Positions 37,042-46,476 of a stretch of DNA of 64,000 nt are shown here, one piece after another (the stretch's first letter is position 1; every line of letters begins with the position of its first letter). The notes beneath the pieces are model-generated. The model was not told where the DNA came from. It made no database searches and saw only the letters and a program-made list of their open reading frames with translations. Made by a program: the position numbers and the translations under genes. This stretch comes from Stutzerimonas azotifigens (lineage in GTDB: Bacteria; Pseudomonadota; Gammaproteobacteria; Pseudomonadales; Pseudomonadaceae): assembly GCF_013522725.1 (NCBI RefSeq), contig NZ_JAAMRF010000004.1:186001-250000 (forward strand), read 5' to 3'.

Positions 37042-38550
37042 TCAGGGCCGTGGGAAACGGGCGCGGCGCTCCAGATCGTCGAGGTCGATATGGTTGCGCA
37101 TGTATTGCTGGCTGGCGTCGACCATGGGTTGGTGATCCCAGCTGGTGAGCTTGCCGCTTCGCAGCGCCTCGCCGACCAGCCGACGGCGACGCTGGCTGTC
37201 CAGGGTAGCCTGATGGATGGCGCTCATGTTCCAGCGGTTGCGCGCCTGCTCGATGAAACCCTCAAGGATCTGCCGGTGCTCGGCCGACCCGGCGAGGTTT
37301 TCCAGCTCCTGCGGGTCGTTGCGCAGGTCGAACAGCATCAGCGGGTCGAGTTCGCTGTAGACGAACTTCCAGTCGCCGCGGCGGATCATCATCAGCGGCG
37401 CCACGGTGCCCTCGCCCATGTATTCGCCGAAGACCTCGTCGTGCCCGCCATCGCCCTGCAAATGCGGGATCAGCGATCGCCCATCGAGCGGCAGGCGCTC
37501 GTCGACGCGGCCACCGGCCAGCTCGACCAGGGTGGGCAGCAGATCGACGGTCGAGACCGCCTGGCTGACCCGCGCGGGGGTGAAGCGCGACGGGGCGTGC
37601 ACCAGCAGCGGCACCCGCGCGGCCATTTCGAACCAGTGCATCTTGTACCAGAGGCCCCGCTCGCCAAGCATGTCGCCATGGTCGCCGGAGAACACCACGA
37701 TGGTGTCTTCGGCCAGACCGCACGCCTCCAGCGTCGCCAGCAGCTTGCCGATATTGGCGTCGATGTAACTGCAGGCGCCGAAGTAGGCGCGACGGGCATC
37801 GCGAATCTTCTGCTCCGGCAGCTCCCGGTCCCAGAGGTCGATGACCTTGAGCAGCCGCTGCGAGTGCGGGTCCTGCTGGTACTGCGAAAGCGTATGGCGG
37901 GGCAGCGGGATCTCGTCGGCGCGGTAGAGGCTCCAGAACGGCTCGGGGATGGTGTACGGATCGTGCGGATGGGTCATCGACACGGTCAGGCAGAACGGCC
38001 GGTCACCCTCGCCGCGGACATGGTCGTAGAGGTACTGCTGGGCCTTGAACACCACCTCTTCATCGAAATCCAGCTGGTTGGTACGCACGCAGGGTCCGGC
38101 CTGCAACACCGAAGACATGTTGTGGTACCAACTCAGGCGCTGCTCGGGCTCATCCCAGTTCACCACCCAGCCGTAGTCGGCCGGGTAGATGTCGCTGGTC
38201 AGGCGCTCCTCGTAGCCGTGCAGCTGGTCCGGACCACAGAAATGCATCTTGCCGGACAACGCCGTGCGGTAGCCGAGGCGCCGCAGGTAGTGAGCGTAGG
38301 TCGGCACATCCGCGGGCAGGTCGGCGGCGTTGTCGTAGGCGCCGATCTTCGACGGCAATTGGCCGCTGACCAGGGTGAAACGCGACGGTGCGCACAGCGG
38401 ACTGTTGCAATAGGCGGCATCGAACACCACGCCCTCGCTCGCCAGACGCATCAGGTTGGGCAGGCGCACGGGCGAGGCCGCATCGTGCAGGGGCAGTAAC
38501 GGCGCTGCCATCTGGTCCGCCATGATGAAAAGAATGTTAGGGCGTTTCAT
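37042..38550 (-). CDS. betC: Choline-sulfatase BetC
   Basis: BetC hydrolyses choline-O-sulfate to choline and sulfate, feeding the betaine route and also providing sulfur. It has 502 residues, the family length. The sulfatase signature NSPLCAPSRFTLVSGQ places the formylglycine-forming Cys53. Metal and active-site segments include NILFIMADQMA at the start and VVFSGDHGDMLGERGLW. The C-terminal tail ends in RARFPRP. GGAGG lies eight bases before the ATG. It is divergent from its LysR regulator, with palindromes between. The co-oriented binding-protein gene follows. Confidence 0.96.
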   Translation of the reverse strand: MKRPNILFIMADQMAAPLLPLHDAASPVRLPNLMRLASEGVVFDAAYCNSPLCAPSRFTLVSGQLPSKIGAYDNAADLPADVPTYAHYLRRLGYRTALSGKMHFCGPDQLHGYEERLTSDIYPADYGWVVNWDEPEQRLSWYHNMSSVLQAGPCVRTNQLDFDEEVVFKAQQYLYDHVRGEGDRPFCLTVSMTHPHDPYTIPEPFWSLYRADEIPLPRHTLSQYQQDPHSQRLLKVIDLWDRELPEQKIRDARRAYFGACSYIDANIGKLLATLEACGLAEDTIVVFSGDHGDMLGERGLWYKMHWFEMAARVPLLVHAPSRFTPARVSQAVSTVDLLPTLVELAGGRVDERLPLDGRSLIPHLQGDGGHDEVFGEYMGEGTVAPLMMIRRGDWKFVYSELDPLMLFDLRNDPQELENLAGSAEHRQILEGFIEQARNRWNMSAIHQATLDSQRRRRLVGEALRSGKLTSWDHQPMVDASQQYMRNHIDLDDLERRARFPRP

Positions 38551-38600
38551 GGTCCTCCGCTCTGCATACGAAAAATTTATGCGACAGTGCGTACCCCATG

Positions 38601-38614
38601 ATGTTAGCTAACAT
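38601..38614. promoter_or_regulatory. Palindrome in betC/LysR intergenic region
   Basis: This is a perfect 14-base palindrome, ATGTTAGCTAACAT, in the 113-base divergent region, 51 bases before the betC start. It shares the GTTA/TAAC words with a second palindrome at 38651. It is a likely operator for the LysR-type regulator, by position and symmetry. Confidence 0.6.
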
Positions 38615-38650
38615 AACGGCGCGTAAACCTGCCTAGAGCTCATGCTTCGG

Positions 38651-38665
38651 ATAACATTTTGTTAT
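38651..38665. promoter_or_regulatory. Second palindrome, overlapping the LysR gene start
   Basis: The inverted repeat ATAACA-TTT-TGTTAT overlaps the ATG of the regulator gene (38664). Binding here would block its own expression, fitting the autoregulation usual for LysR-type proteins. Confidence 0.55.
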
Positions 38666-39584
38666 GCATCCCCATCTGCACGGAATTTCCCTCGACAGCC
38701 TGCTGGTGTTCGAATCCGCCGGCCGCCAGCTGAGCTTCACCGCGGCGGCCAATGAGCTCGGCAGCAGCCAGCCGGCGGTGAGTCAGCAGATCAAGCGACT
38801 CGAGCAGCAGCTCGACAGCCGCCTGTTCGATCGCGTGCACCGCGGCATTGTCCTCACCGATGCCGGCGAGTTGCTGCTGCGCCAGGTGCAGGAAGGCCTG
38901 CAGGTACTCGACGACGGCATCGCCTCGGTCGCCGCCCAGGCACAACGCGAGGTGTTGCAGGTCGGCACCGACTTCGCCTTCGCCGCCTACTGGCTGATGC
39001 CGCGACTGCATCGTTTCCATCAGGCGCACCCGGACGTCGATGTCAGCCTGATCACCTCCGAGCGCGGTCTGGGCGCTCTGCCGATGGAAATCGACCTCGC
39101 CATCAGCTTCGGCGACGGCCGTTTCAAGCATGGCGAGGGGCGCCTCCTGTTCGCCGAAGAAGTCTTCGCGGTCTGCAGTCCGAAACTGGTGGCCGGGCAG
39201 ACCTTGCCGCTGTCGATCGGCGACCTGCAGCGGTTGCCGCTACTGCACTTGCGCCCGGAAACGCGCTCGCGCTGGTTCGACTGGAACGGGTTGTTTCGCG
39301 CGCTCGGCATCGCGGCGGCGCCGACGCCGGGCAGCCTGCGCTTCGACAACTATACCCTGCTGATCCAGGCGGCCATTGCCGGCCGGGGCGTGGCCATCGG
39401 CTGGCGGCATCTGGTCGACGAACTGGTGCGCGAGGGTCTGCTGTGCCGCGTCTGCGAGGGCGTGGCGCGCTCATCCTTCGGGTATTACCTGATCCTGCCC
39501 GAACGCAAGCGCCGTCAGCGGCTGACGGCGCGTTTCGTCGACTGGCTCGAGGCCGAACTGCAGCACGAGCGCATCGAGGCGTAG
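38664..39584 (+). CDS. LysR-type regulator of choline-sulfate utilisation
   Basis: This 306-residue LysR-family regulator has a winged helix-turn-helix at residues 10-65 (SFTAAANELGSSQPAVSQQIKRLEQQL). A substrate-binding domain follows (FAFAAYWLMPRLHRFHQAHPDVDVSLI). Its place beside and divergent from betC matches the regulator that controls choline-sulfate genes in other proteobacteria. No good ribosome site is visible, since the sequence just upstream is the palindrome at 38651. Ligand is probably choline or choline sulfate, by context. Stops converge with gbdR only three bases apart. Confidence 0.9.
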   Translation: MHPHLHGISLDSLLVFESAGRQLSFTAAANELGSSQPAVSQQIKRLEQQLDSRLFDRVHRGIVLTDAGELLLRQVQEGLQVLDDGIASVAAQAQREVLQVGTDFAFAAYWLMPRLHRFHQAHPDVDVSLITSERGLGALPMEIDLAISFGDGRFKHGEGRLLFAEEVFAVCSPKLVAGQTLPLSIGDLQRLPLLHLRPETRSRWFDWNGLFRALGIAAAPTPGSLRFDNYTLLIQAAIAGRGVAIGWRHLVDELVREGLLCRVCEGVARSSFGYYLILPERKRRQRLTARFVDWLEAELQHERIEA

Positions 39585-39587
39585 GCC

Positions 39588-40691
39588 TCAGAGGCGCACG
39601 CTGGCGAAGGTCGACTCGCTGCGCGCGCGGGTGAGCGCCGCCAGGGCCGAGGACGTCGACGGCTGCGCCAACTCCTCGCCGATCGGCACCAGCGCCACCA
39701 CATTGCTGCGCACCTGGCCGGAACGCTCGTCGCGCGGCGGAATGCCGAAATATTCCCGGTAGCACTTGGAAAAGTGCGGCGTGGAGACGAACCCGCAGAC
39801 CGACGCAACCTCGATGATCGACATCGGCGTCTGCTTGAGCAGCTGGCGCGCGCGAATCAGGCGCAGCTTGAGGTAGTAGCGCGACGGCGAGCAGTGCAGG
39901 TACTTCTGGAACAGCCGTTCAAGCTGGCGACGCGAGACATCCACATAGCAGGCCAGCTCGTCGAGATCGATCGGTTCCTCGAGGTTGGCCTCCATCAGCG
40001 CGACGATCTCCTGCAGCTTCGGCTGGTTGGTGCCGAGCATGTGCTTGAGCGGCACGCGCTGGTGATCCTGCTCGTTGCGGATGCGCTCGTAGATGAACAT
40101 CTCGGAGATAGCGGCCGCCAGCTCGCGGCCGTGCAGCTGACCGATCAGGTGCAACATCAGGTCCATCGGCGCGGTGCCGCCGGAGCAGGTGAAGCGATCG
40201 CGGTCGATGACGAACAGCCGCGTGGTCAGGGCGACCCGCGGGAAGGCTTCCTGCATGGCCGCCAGGCATTCCCAGTGCACACTGCACTCGTAGCCGTCGA
40301 GCAGGCCGGCGCGCGCCAGCGCCCAGCTGCCGGTGCACACCGCCGCCAGGCGACGGCCCTTGCGCGCCTGCGTCTGCAGCCAGCCCATGTGCTCGCGGCT
40401 GACCGCATGCTGGATGTCGACGCCGCCGCAGACAATGACCATGTTCAGGTCGGACACATCGGCGAAGGAGAGATCCGGGGTGATCTGCAAACCATCGCTG
40501 GCGCGCACCGGGCTGCCGTCCGGACTCAGGGTGACCCAACGGTAGAGTTCGCGACCGGAGAGCTGGTTGGCCATGCGCAGCGGTTCGACCGCCGAGGCCA
40601 GGGAGATCAGGGTGAAGTTGTCGAGCAACAAAAAGCCAATGGACTGGGGCTGCGCAGCAGTGGGCTGGATCTGGTTCGCTTGGGCCATCAT
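39588..40691 (-). CDS. gbdR: Glycine betaine/dimethylglycine-responsive activator GbdR
   Basis: This is the master activator of betaine catabolism, responding to glycine betaine and dimethylglycine. It has 367 residues from ATG 40691, exactly the length known for GbdR. The N-terminal ~190 residues are a DJ-1/PfpI-like domain (IGFLLLDNFTLISLASAVEPLRMAN). The C-terminal AraC domain has two helix-turn-helix units (LACYVDVSRRQLERLFQKYL and VCGFVSTPHFSKCYREYFG). GAGGAG sits just before ATG ATG. A GTG 24 bases upstream is in frame but less likely. Its leader holds a hairpin and a BetI-like box. Confidence 0.95.
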   Translation of the reverse strand: MMAQANQIQPTAAQPQSIGFLLLDNFTLISLASAVEPLRMANQLSGRELYRWVTLSPDGSPVRASDGLQITPDLSFADVSDLNMVIVCGGVDIQHAVSREHMGWLQTQARKGRRLAAVCTGSWALARAGLLDGYECSVHWECLAAMQEAFPRVALTTRLFVIDRDRFTCSGGTAPMDLMLHLIGQLHGRELAAAISEMFIYERIRNEQDHQRVPLKHMLGTNQPKLQEIVALMEANLEEPIDLDELACYVDVSRRQLERLFQKYLHCSPSRYYLKLRLIRARQLLKQTPMSIIEVASVCGFVSTPHFSKCYREYFGIPPRDERSGQVRSNVVALVPIGEELAQPSTSSALAALTRARSESTFASVRL

Positions 40692-40712
40692 CGTCTCCTC
40701 ACGCACAGGCGG

Positions 40713-40730
40713 CACCTCCTGCGGGAGGTG
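40713..40730 (-). promoter_or_regulatory. Hairpin in the gbdR leader
   Basis: A 7-bp stem, CACCTCC / GGAGGTG with a four-base loop, ends 22 bases before the gbdR ATG. On the transcript it would sequester an AGGAGGT sequence that could serve the alternative GTG start. Confidence 0.45.
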
Positions 40731-41030
40731 GGCGGTCCGTCTGGCTCTACGGCCAGTGGGCCAGGTGACGAAGCAATAGCTATGCCGTAATTGATCAGCC
40801 GTTCAATAAAAAATCCGAGCCGACAAAAGCCCCGTTACAGAGCCTTGCGTATTGTCGGACCCTTCATCCTGCGACGGGCCTCGCCAGAGCGGCTGGGAGT
40901 CTCGGTAGCAACGCTGGCGCAGGCTGAGTAGCCAGACCGGCCGAACGGTAACGCCCGGCCAAAGGCCATCACCGCACGGGGCCCAGCCGCACCAAAACCA
41001 CGCGAAACCGCACCCCAATGAGCCACTGTT
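40716..41030. other. sdaB-gbdR intergenic region
   Basis: Apart from the leader hairpin and the BetI-like box at 40790-40807, this 315-base gap holds no supported gene. No intrinsic terminator with a T-run is visible after sdaB, so some read-through into gbdR is possible. Confidence 0.45.
40790..40810 (-). promoter_or_regulatory. BetI-like operator upstream of gbdR
   Basis: ATTGA (40790-40794), eight bases, then TCAAT (40803-40807). The right part CGTTCAATAAA (40800-40810) is identical to that of the box before betI (47427-47437), and ATTGATC is also shared. Read toward gbdR, the box begins TTTATTGAACG and contains a TTGAAC that could be a -35 element. BetI binding here is inference. Confidence 0.55.
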
Positions 41031-42407
41031 TCAACATTCGATGGTGTTGACCGCCAGACCGCCTCGGGAGGTTTCCTTGTATTTGTCGTGCATGTCGGCA
41101 CCGGTATCGCGCATGGTACGAATCACCCGGTCCAGGGAGATGAAGTGCTGGCCATCGCCGCGCAAGGCCATCTGCGCAGCGTTGATCGCCTTCACCGCGG
41201 CGATCGCGTTGCGCTCGATGCAGGGCACCTGGACCAACCCACCGACCGGATCGCAGGTCAGCCCGAGGTTGTGCTCCAGGCCGATCTCGGCGGCGTTCTC
41301 CACCTGCTCGGGGGTGGCGCCCAGGACTTCGGCGAGTCCCGCCGCCGCCATCGCGCAGGCCGAGCCCACTTCGCCCTGGCAGCCGACTTCGGCGCCGGAG
41401 ATCGAGGCGTTCTTCTTGCACAGCACGCCGATCGCCGCCGCGGCCAGGAAGAACCGGACGATGTCGTCGTCGCAGGCGTCGGGGTTGAACTTGACGTAGT
41501 AGTGCAGCACCGCCGGGATGATTCCTGCCGCTCCGTTGGTGGGCGCGGTCACCATACGCCCACCGGCGGCGTTCTCCTCGTTGACCGCCAGGGCGAACAG
41601 GTTCACCCACTCCATCGCACTCATGGTCGAGCCGATCACGTTGGGCTTGCCGAGCTCCTGCAGGCTGCGATGCAACCGCGCGGCGCGACGTCGCACGTTG
41701 AGCCCGCCCGGCAGCAGACCTTCATGCTGCAGCCCCTGATTCACACAGTCGCGCATCGCGTTCCAGATCGTCTTTAGCCCGGCGCGGATCTCGTCCTCGC
41801 TGCGCCAGGCCTTTTCGTTTTCCAGCATCAGTTGAGAGATGCTCAGCCCATGTGCGTGGCACAGCTCGAGGAGCTGGGCGGCGCTGCTGAAATCGTAGGG
41901 AAGCCGGGTATTGTCACTGTCCAGGCTGCCGGTGGCAGCCTGCTCGGCATCGACCACGAAGCCGCCGCCGACCGAATAGTAGGTGTCCCGATGCAGCTCG
42001 CCGCCCTCGCCTTCGGCCAGCAGGGTCATGGCATTGGGGTGGTACGGCAGGCTCTCGTCGAGCAACAGCAGATCGTGCTGCCAGTCGAAGGGTACCGGAT
42101 GCTCGCCGCCCAGCAGCAGGCGGCGCTCGCTTTTCAGCGTCTCGATGCGCGGGCCGATGCAGGTCGGATCGATGCGGTCCGGCCATTCGCCCATCAAGCC
42201 CAAGACCACCGCATTGTCGCTGCCATGCCCGACGCCGGTCGCCGACAGCGACCCGTACAGTCGCACTTCGAGCCGGGTCACGCGTTCGAGCAACCGGCGC
42301 TCGCGCAACGCGCCGACGAACAATGCCGCGGCGCGCATGGGCCCGACCGTATGGGAACTCGAAGGCCCGATGCCGATCTTGAACAGGTCGAAAACGCTGA
42401 TAGCCAT
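41031..42407 (-). CDS. sdaB: L-serine ammonia-lyase (iron-sulfur type) SdaB
   Basis: SdaB deaminates L-serine, made by GlyA from betaine-derived glycine, to pyruvate and ammonia. It is a 458-residue single-chain enzyme of the oxygen-sensitive [4Fe-4S] type. The N-terminus [21 protein letters not shown] is the beta domain, and [43 protein letters not shown] and the C-terminal [10 protein letters not shown] carry the cluster cysteines. GGAG precedes the ATG. It stands upstream of gbdR on the same strand, as in P. aeruginosa, and links the pathway to central metabolism. Confidence 0.96.
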   Translation of the reverse strand: MAISVFDLFKIGIGPSSSHTVGPMRAAALFVGALRERRLLERVTRLEVRLYGSLSATGVGHGSDNAVVLGLMGEWPDRIDPTCIGPRIETLKSERRLLLGGEHPVPFDWQHDLLLLDESLPYHPNAMTLLAEGEGGELHRDTYYSVGGGFVVDAEQAATGSLDSDNTRLPYDFSSAAQLLELCHAHGLSISQLMLENEKAWRSEDEIRAGLKTIWNAMRDCVNQGLQHEGLLPGGLNVRRRAARLHRSLQELGKPNVIGSTMSAMEWVNLFALAVNEENAAGGRMVTAPTNGAAGIIPAVLHYYVKFNPDACDDDIVRFFLAAAAIGVLCKKNASISGAEVGCQGEVGSACAMAAAGLAEVLGATPEQVENAAEIGLEHNLGLTCDPVGGLVQVPCIERNAIAAVKAINAAQMALRGDGQHFISLDRVIRTMRDTGADMHDKYKETSRGGLAVNTIEC

Positions 42408-43333
42408 GCTCTGCTCCGCTCGCGCATCACGTTAATTCAGATATCTATCATCGCGGTTTTCAGACCCCCGCGACGTCCAGCACCGACGCCTCCATGCTCA
42501 AAACCGCCGACCATTTTCAGGGAAGTCCGCGCGCATGTCCGCACTTGAAAAAAGGTGCCGCCAAGGTGCCCGTTTTCGACACTACGATGTGGGTCACCGC
42601 CATCGTTTCAAGCACTGAACAGGGTCGCGTGAAACACGCCGAACCACCCTCACCCATCAAGCCTTTTGATCATTCAAACGTAATTAATTTCAGTTTTTAC
42701 GATTCCGCCACAGCCCCCGCCAGGCGGCGGCCAGAGGCCATTAGGAAAGCTGCAAACCACGCCCGGCGCGGCTTCCAGCTTTCCCACAGGGCAAAAACAT
42801 CTGTTATGGTTTTTATAGGCAAGGCATGTCGTCGCCCAACACGTCAGGGTCGTAAACCGACAATTGCCGCGTCCCCAAGGCTATATCGTTTGAGACAGCC
42901 GATTTCGTTTCTGTCGCACCGCGCGACAGGCCAAGGCCCACCACCTCGGCCCGAACACCATAAGGGGCGCACCTCCACCACCGGAGGCCTGCCTGACAAG
43001 AATATTCGAAAGTTCGCGCACCTCGGATGAGGTGTCCAGCGCCCAGGGATCGGGATTCGCAGCACTGCCAGAGGATACGGAAAGCGTTTTGAAGGGATGT
43101 GGTAAGAGCGGTCACCCACTTTGCCCACCAGCAAGCAGTCCGGCACATGCACCGCCGGCCGGCGCGCCGTGGGTCACTGTGCAGGACGGCCGGACGCTCC
43201 CCTCCACGCCAACCCGCCTCACCCATGCGGACCCGCAAGGCAACAGCAGTCGGCATCAACCAGGTGCTGCGCCTGACCGGCGCCATCGGACTTGCGCAAC
43301 CGAACTGGATGTCTACTGAAGGGGAAACACTCC
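42408..43333. promoter_or_regulatory. Long divergent sdaB/cbcV region, no gene seen
   Basis: This is the largest gene-free stretch, 926 bases. An open frame from 42494 has atypical composition, no ribosome site and no recognisable protein. Bases 42660-42715 are AT-rich and could contain promoters. An inverted pair CTGTCGC (42911-42917) / GCGACAG (42923-42929) resembles the words before glyA and gbcB. The length suggests long leaders or several activator sites for cbcVWX and sdaB. Confidence 0.45.
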
Positions 43334-44530
43334 ATGCAACCTGGAAAGATCGTGGTGCAAAACCTTTACAAGGTTTTCGGAGAGCACCCACAAGAAGCCA
43401 TCGACCTGCTCAAGCAGGGGATGAGCAAGGAACAGATTCTCGCGGATAAAGGCGCGGTGATCGGCGTCAGCGACGTCTCGTTCAGCGTCGAGGAAGGCGA
43501 GATTTTCGTCCTGATGGGGCTCTCCGGCTCCGGCAAGTCCACCCTCATCCGCCTCATCAACCGGCTCATCGAACCCTCTGCCGGCGATGTCTTCATCGAC
43601 GGCCAGAACGTCGCCAAACTCCCCAAGGACCAGCTCATCGACCTGCGTCGCCGCGACATGAGCATGGTCTTCCAGTCCTTCGCCCTGATGCCTTCACGCA
43701 GCGTGCTGGACAACGCCGCCTTCGGCCTCGAAGTGGCCGGCAAGGGCCGCCGCGAACGTGAAGAGCGCGCCATGGCGGTGCTGCGCCAGGTCGGCCTGGA
43801 CACCTTCGCCGACAAGTTTCCCCATGAGCTTTCCGGTGGCATGCAGCAACGCGTCGGCCTGGCCCGCGCGCTGGCGGTCGATCCTTCGATGATCATCATG
43901 GACGAGGCCTTTTCGGCCCTCGATCCGCTCAAGCGCCGCGAGATGCAGGACATCCTGCTGGAGCTGCAGAAGACCCACCGCCGCACCATCATCTTCGTCT
44001 CCCACGACATCGAAGAAGCCATGCGCATCGGCAACCGCATCGGGATCATGGAAGGCGGCCGGCTGGTGCAGGTCGGCACGCCCCAGGAGCTGATCGACAA
44101 CCCGGCCAACGACTACGTGCGCAACTTCTTCGATACCGTCGACACCAGCCGCTACCTCACCGCCGGCCAGCTCAAGACCGACAGCGTCCCGCTCTACGTG
44201 CACAACGGCAAGGCGCCGGACGCCCAGCAGGTCTGCCAGGACTTGCAGGCGCAGGACAAGCACTACGCCTTCGTGGTCGACGAGGACAACAACTTCCGAG
44301 GCTCCATCAGCCTGGAAAAGCTCGCCCTGATGGTCGACGGCGGGCAGACCTGCAGCCTCGACCAGGCGGTGCTCAAGCAGATCGACCCGGCACCGGAAAA
44401 CCTGCCGCTGAACCAGGTGATCGAACGCCTGGTGGACAACGAGGGGCCGATTCCGGTGATCGATGGCGACGGGCGCTATAGCGGCGCCATCAGCAAGGGC
44501 CGCCTGCTAAGCCGGCTGCAGGGAGACTGA
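43334..44530 (+). CDS. cbcV: Choline/betaine/carnitine ABC transporter ATPase CbcV
   Basis: This is the ATPase of the Cbc quaternary-amine importer. It has 398 residues. Walker A is GLSGSGKST, the signature LSGGMQQRVGLARAL, Walker B MIIMDEAFSALDP. The C-terminal ~110 residues form a CBS-domain pair, common in betaine-type ATPases and linked to osmotic or ligand sensing. ATG 43334 is preferred over the upstream in-frame codon at 43292. It is two bases from cbcW, so they are tightly coupled. In P. aeruginosa this core serves several binding proteins. Confidence 0.95.
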   Translation: MQPGKIVVQNLYKVFGEHPQEAIDLLKQGMSKEQILADKGAVIGVSDVSFSVEEGEIFVLMGLSGSGKSTLIRLINRLIEPSAGDVFIDGQNVAKLPKDQLIDLRRRDMSMVFQSFALMPSRSVLDNAAFGLEVAGKGRREREERAMAVLRQVGLDTFADKFPHELSGGMQQRVGLARALAVDPSMIIMDEAFSALDPLKRREMQDILLELQKTHRRTIIFVSHDIEEAMRIGNRIGIMEGGRLVQVGTPQELIDNPANDYVRNFFDTVDTSRYLTAGQLKTDSVPLYVHNGKAPDAQQVCQDLQAQDKHYAFVVDEDNNFRGSISLEKLALMVDGGQTCSLDQAVLKQIDPAPENLPLNQVIERLVDNEGPIPVIDGDGRYSGAISKGRLLSRLQGD

Positions 44531-44532
44531 GC

Positions 44533-45423
44533 ATGAACGAGAAGAAGCTCGACCTGGGCAGCTGGGTCAACGATGCGGTGGAACATCTGCTGGAGAACTA
44601 CGGCGGCGCCTTCGAAACCCTTGGCAGTGGCGTCGCGGCCTTTTCCGAGGCCATCGAGCAGGTCCTGATGTTTCCGCCGGCCTGGCTGCTGATCGCGATC
44701 TTCGTCGGCCTCGGCCTGTGGCGCATCGGCATCCGCTTCGCGATCTTCACCGCGGTTGCGATGGTGCTGATCGTGCTCACCGGCTTCTGGCAGCAGACGG
44801 TGGTGACGCTTGGCCTGACCTTTTCCGCGACGCTGATCAGCCTGCTGCTGGGCATTCCGCTCGGCATCTGGGCCGCGCGCAGCGAACGGGTCGCCTTCAT
44901 CATCCGACCGATCCTCGACTTCATGCAGACCATGCCGGCCTTCGTCTACCTGATCCCCGCCGCCATGCTCTTCGGCCTCGGCCGTGTGCCGGGCATTTTC
45001 GCCACGGTGATCTTCGCGATGCCACCGGCGGTGCGCCTGACCAGCCTGGGCATCCGTCAGGTGAACAAGGAAATCGTCGAAGCCGGCCAGTCGTTCGGCT
45101 GCAACAGCCGCCAGTTGCTGTTCAAGGTGCAGCTGCCCAACGCCATGCCCTCGATCATGGCCGGGGTCAACCAGACCATCATGATGGCCCTGTCGATGGT
45201 GATCATCGCCTCGATGGTCGGCGCCGGCGGCCTGGGCAACGACGTGCTCGCCAGCATCCAGCGCCTGGACATCGGCCTGGGCTTCGAAAGCGGCATGGCC
45301 GTGGTGCTGCTGGCGATCATCCTCGATCGCATCACCGAGAGCTTCGGCACCCCGCGCACCGATACCCGCCGGGCACGCTTCTACGGCTGGGTCAGCAGCC
45401 GGCTGCGCCTGCAGCGCCAGTAG
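44533..45423 (+). CDS. cbcW: Choline/betaine/carnitine ABC transporter permease CbcW
   Basis: This 296-residue inner-membrane permease of the ProW/OpuAB type has about six to seven hydrophobic helices. The ATPase-contacting EAA loop is GQSFGCNSRQLLFKVQLPNAMPSI. Other conserved parts are PAFVYLIPAAMLFGLG and MVGAGGLGNDVL. The start lies two bases after the cbcV stop, and the cbcX gene follows after 32 bases. With CbcV it should form the shared translocation core for CbcX, CaiX and the ChoX/BetX-like protein. Confidence 0.95.
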   Translation: MNEKKLDLGSWVNDAVEHLLENYGGAFETLGSGVAAFSEAIEQVLMFPPAWLLIAIFVGLGLWRIGIRFAIFTAVAMVLIVLTGFWQQTVVTLGLTFSATLISLLLGIPLGIWAARSERVAFIIRPILDFMQTMPAFVYLIPAAMLFGLGRVPGIFATVIFAMPPAVRLTSLGIRQVNKEIVEAGQSFGCNSRQLLFKVQLPNAMPSIMAGVNQTIMMALSMVIIASMVGAGGLGNDVLASIQRLDIGLGFESGMAVVLLAIILDRITESFGTPRTDTRRARFYGWVSSRLRLQRQ

Positions 45424-45455
45424 CCCATCCGCAAGCCTACGCAAAGGAGTTGATC

Positions 45456-46397
45456 ATGAAACCATCGAAGCACGTCGCCGCCCTCCTGGCCTGCATGGCC
45501 CTGGCCGGCGGTGCCTGGGCCCAGGAGCCGCAGAGTTGCCAGAAGGTCCGCTTCGCCGAGATCGGCTGGGCCGACATCGCCGCCACCACCGGCGTGGCGA
45601 TGACCCTGACCGAAGCGCTGGGCTACCAGCCGAGCAAGATCATGGCCTCGGTACCGATCGCCTTCACCGGGGTGAAGAACAAGCAGATCGACGTCTTCCT
45701 CGGCTACTGGGCGCCCTCGATGGATTCGATCATCGAGCCGTTCACCAAGGACGGCTCGGTCAAGGTGCTCGAGACGCCCAACCTGACCGGCGCCAAGTAC
45801 ACCCTTGCCGTACCCACCTACGCCGCCGAGGCGGGCCTCAAAAGCTTCGAGGACATCGCCAAGTTCAAGGACCAGCTCGACGGCAAGATCTACGGCATCG
45901 AGCCCGGCAATGACGGCAACCTGCTGATCGAGCAGATGATCAAGGGCGACCAGTTCGGCCTCGGCGACTTCAAGATGGTCGAGTCCAGCGAAGCCGGCAT
46001 GCTGGTGCAGGTGGCGCGGGCGGTCAAACGCAAGCAGCCGGTGGTCTTCCTCGGCTGGGCGCCGCACCCGATGAACACCCAGTACGACCTGACCTACCTC
46101 AACGGCGGCGACGACGTGTTCGGCCCCGACTTCGGCGCGGCCCAGGTCTACACCGTGGTGCCGCCGGACTATCAGGAGCGCTGCGCCAACATCGGCAAGC
46201 TGCTCGACAACCTGCAGTTCAGCGTCGAGATCGAAAGCCAGCTGATGGAAAAGGTCCTCGACAAGCAGGACCCCGCCCGTGTCGCCAGGGACTGGATCAA
46301 GGCCAACCCGGCGATCCTCGACCAGTGGCTCGAGGGCGTCACCACTTTCGACGGCAAGGACGGCGCCAGCGCCGTGAAGCAGTACGTCGGCCTCTGA
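45456..46397 (+). CDS. cbcX: Choline-binding protein CbcX
   Basis: This 313-residue periplasmic binding protein has a signal peptide cleaved near AWA-QE. SCQKVRFAEIGWADI, FLGYWAPSMD and FLGWAPHPMNTQ are the ligand-cage regions, and the cysteine pair (QSCQK and ERCAN) is present. It is nearly the same design as CaiX and the protein at 36076, pointing to paralogy. AAAGGAG lies before ATG 45456. It is third gene of the cbc operon, and its main ligand is choline by homology. Confidence 0.94.
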   Translation: MKPSKHVAALLACMALAGGAWAQEPQSCQKVRFAEIGWADIAATTGVAMTLTEALGYQPSKIMASVPIAFTGVKNKQIDVFLGYWAPSMDSIIEPFTKDGSVKVLETPNLTGAKYTLAVPTYAAEAGLKSFEDIAKFKDQLDGKIYGIEPGNDGNLLIEQMIKGDQFGLGDFKMVESSEAGMLVQVARAVKRKQPVVFLGWAPHPMNTQYDLTYLNGGDDVFGPDFGAAQVYTVVPPDYQERCANIGKLLDNLQFSVEIESQLMEKVLDKQDPARVARDWIKANPAILDQWLEGVTTFDGKDGASAVKQYVGL

Positions 46398-46476
46398 TCG
46401 ATTGCCCACGTCCCTGGCGCGCCACGGCACGCCAGGGACGGCTACGCCTTTCAAACATCCCACAAGGAGCAATACC

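Noticed and set aside
42494..43030. Open frame of 178 codons in the sdaB-cbcV gap
   Set aside because: Poor codon use for this genome, no ribosome-binding site, no recognisable protein features, and it crosses AT-rich probable promoter sequence.
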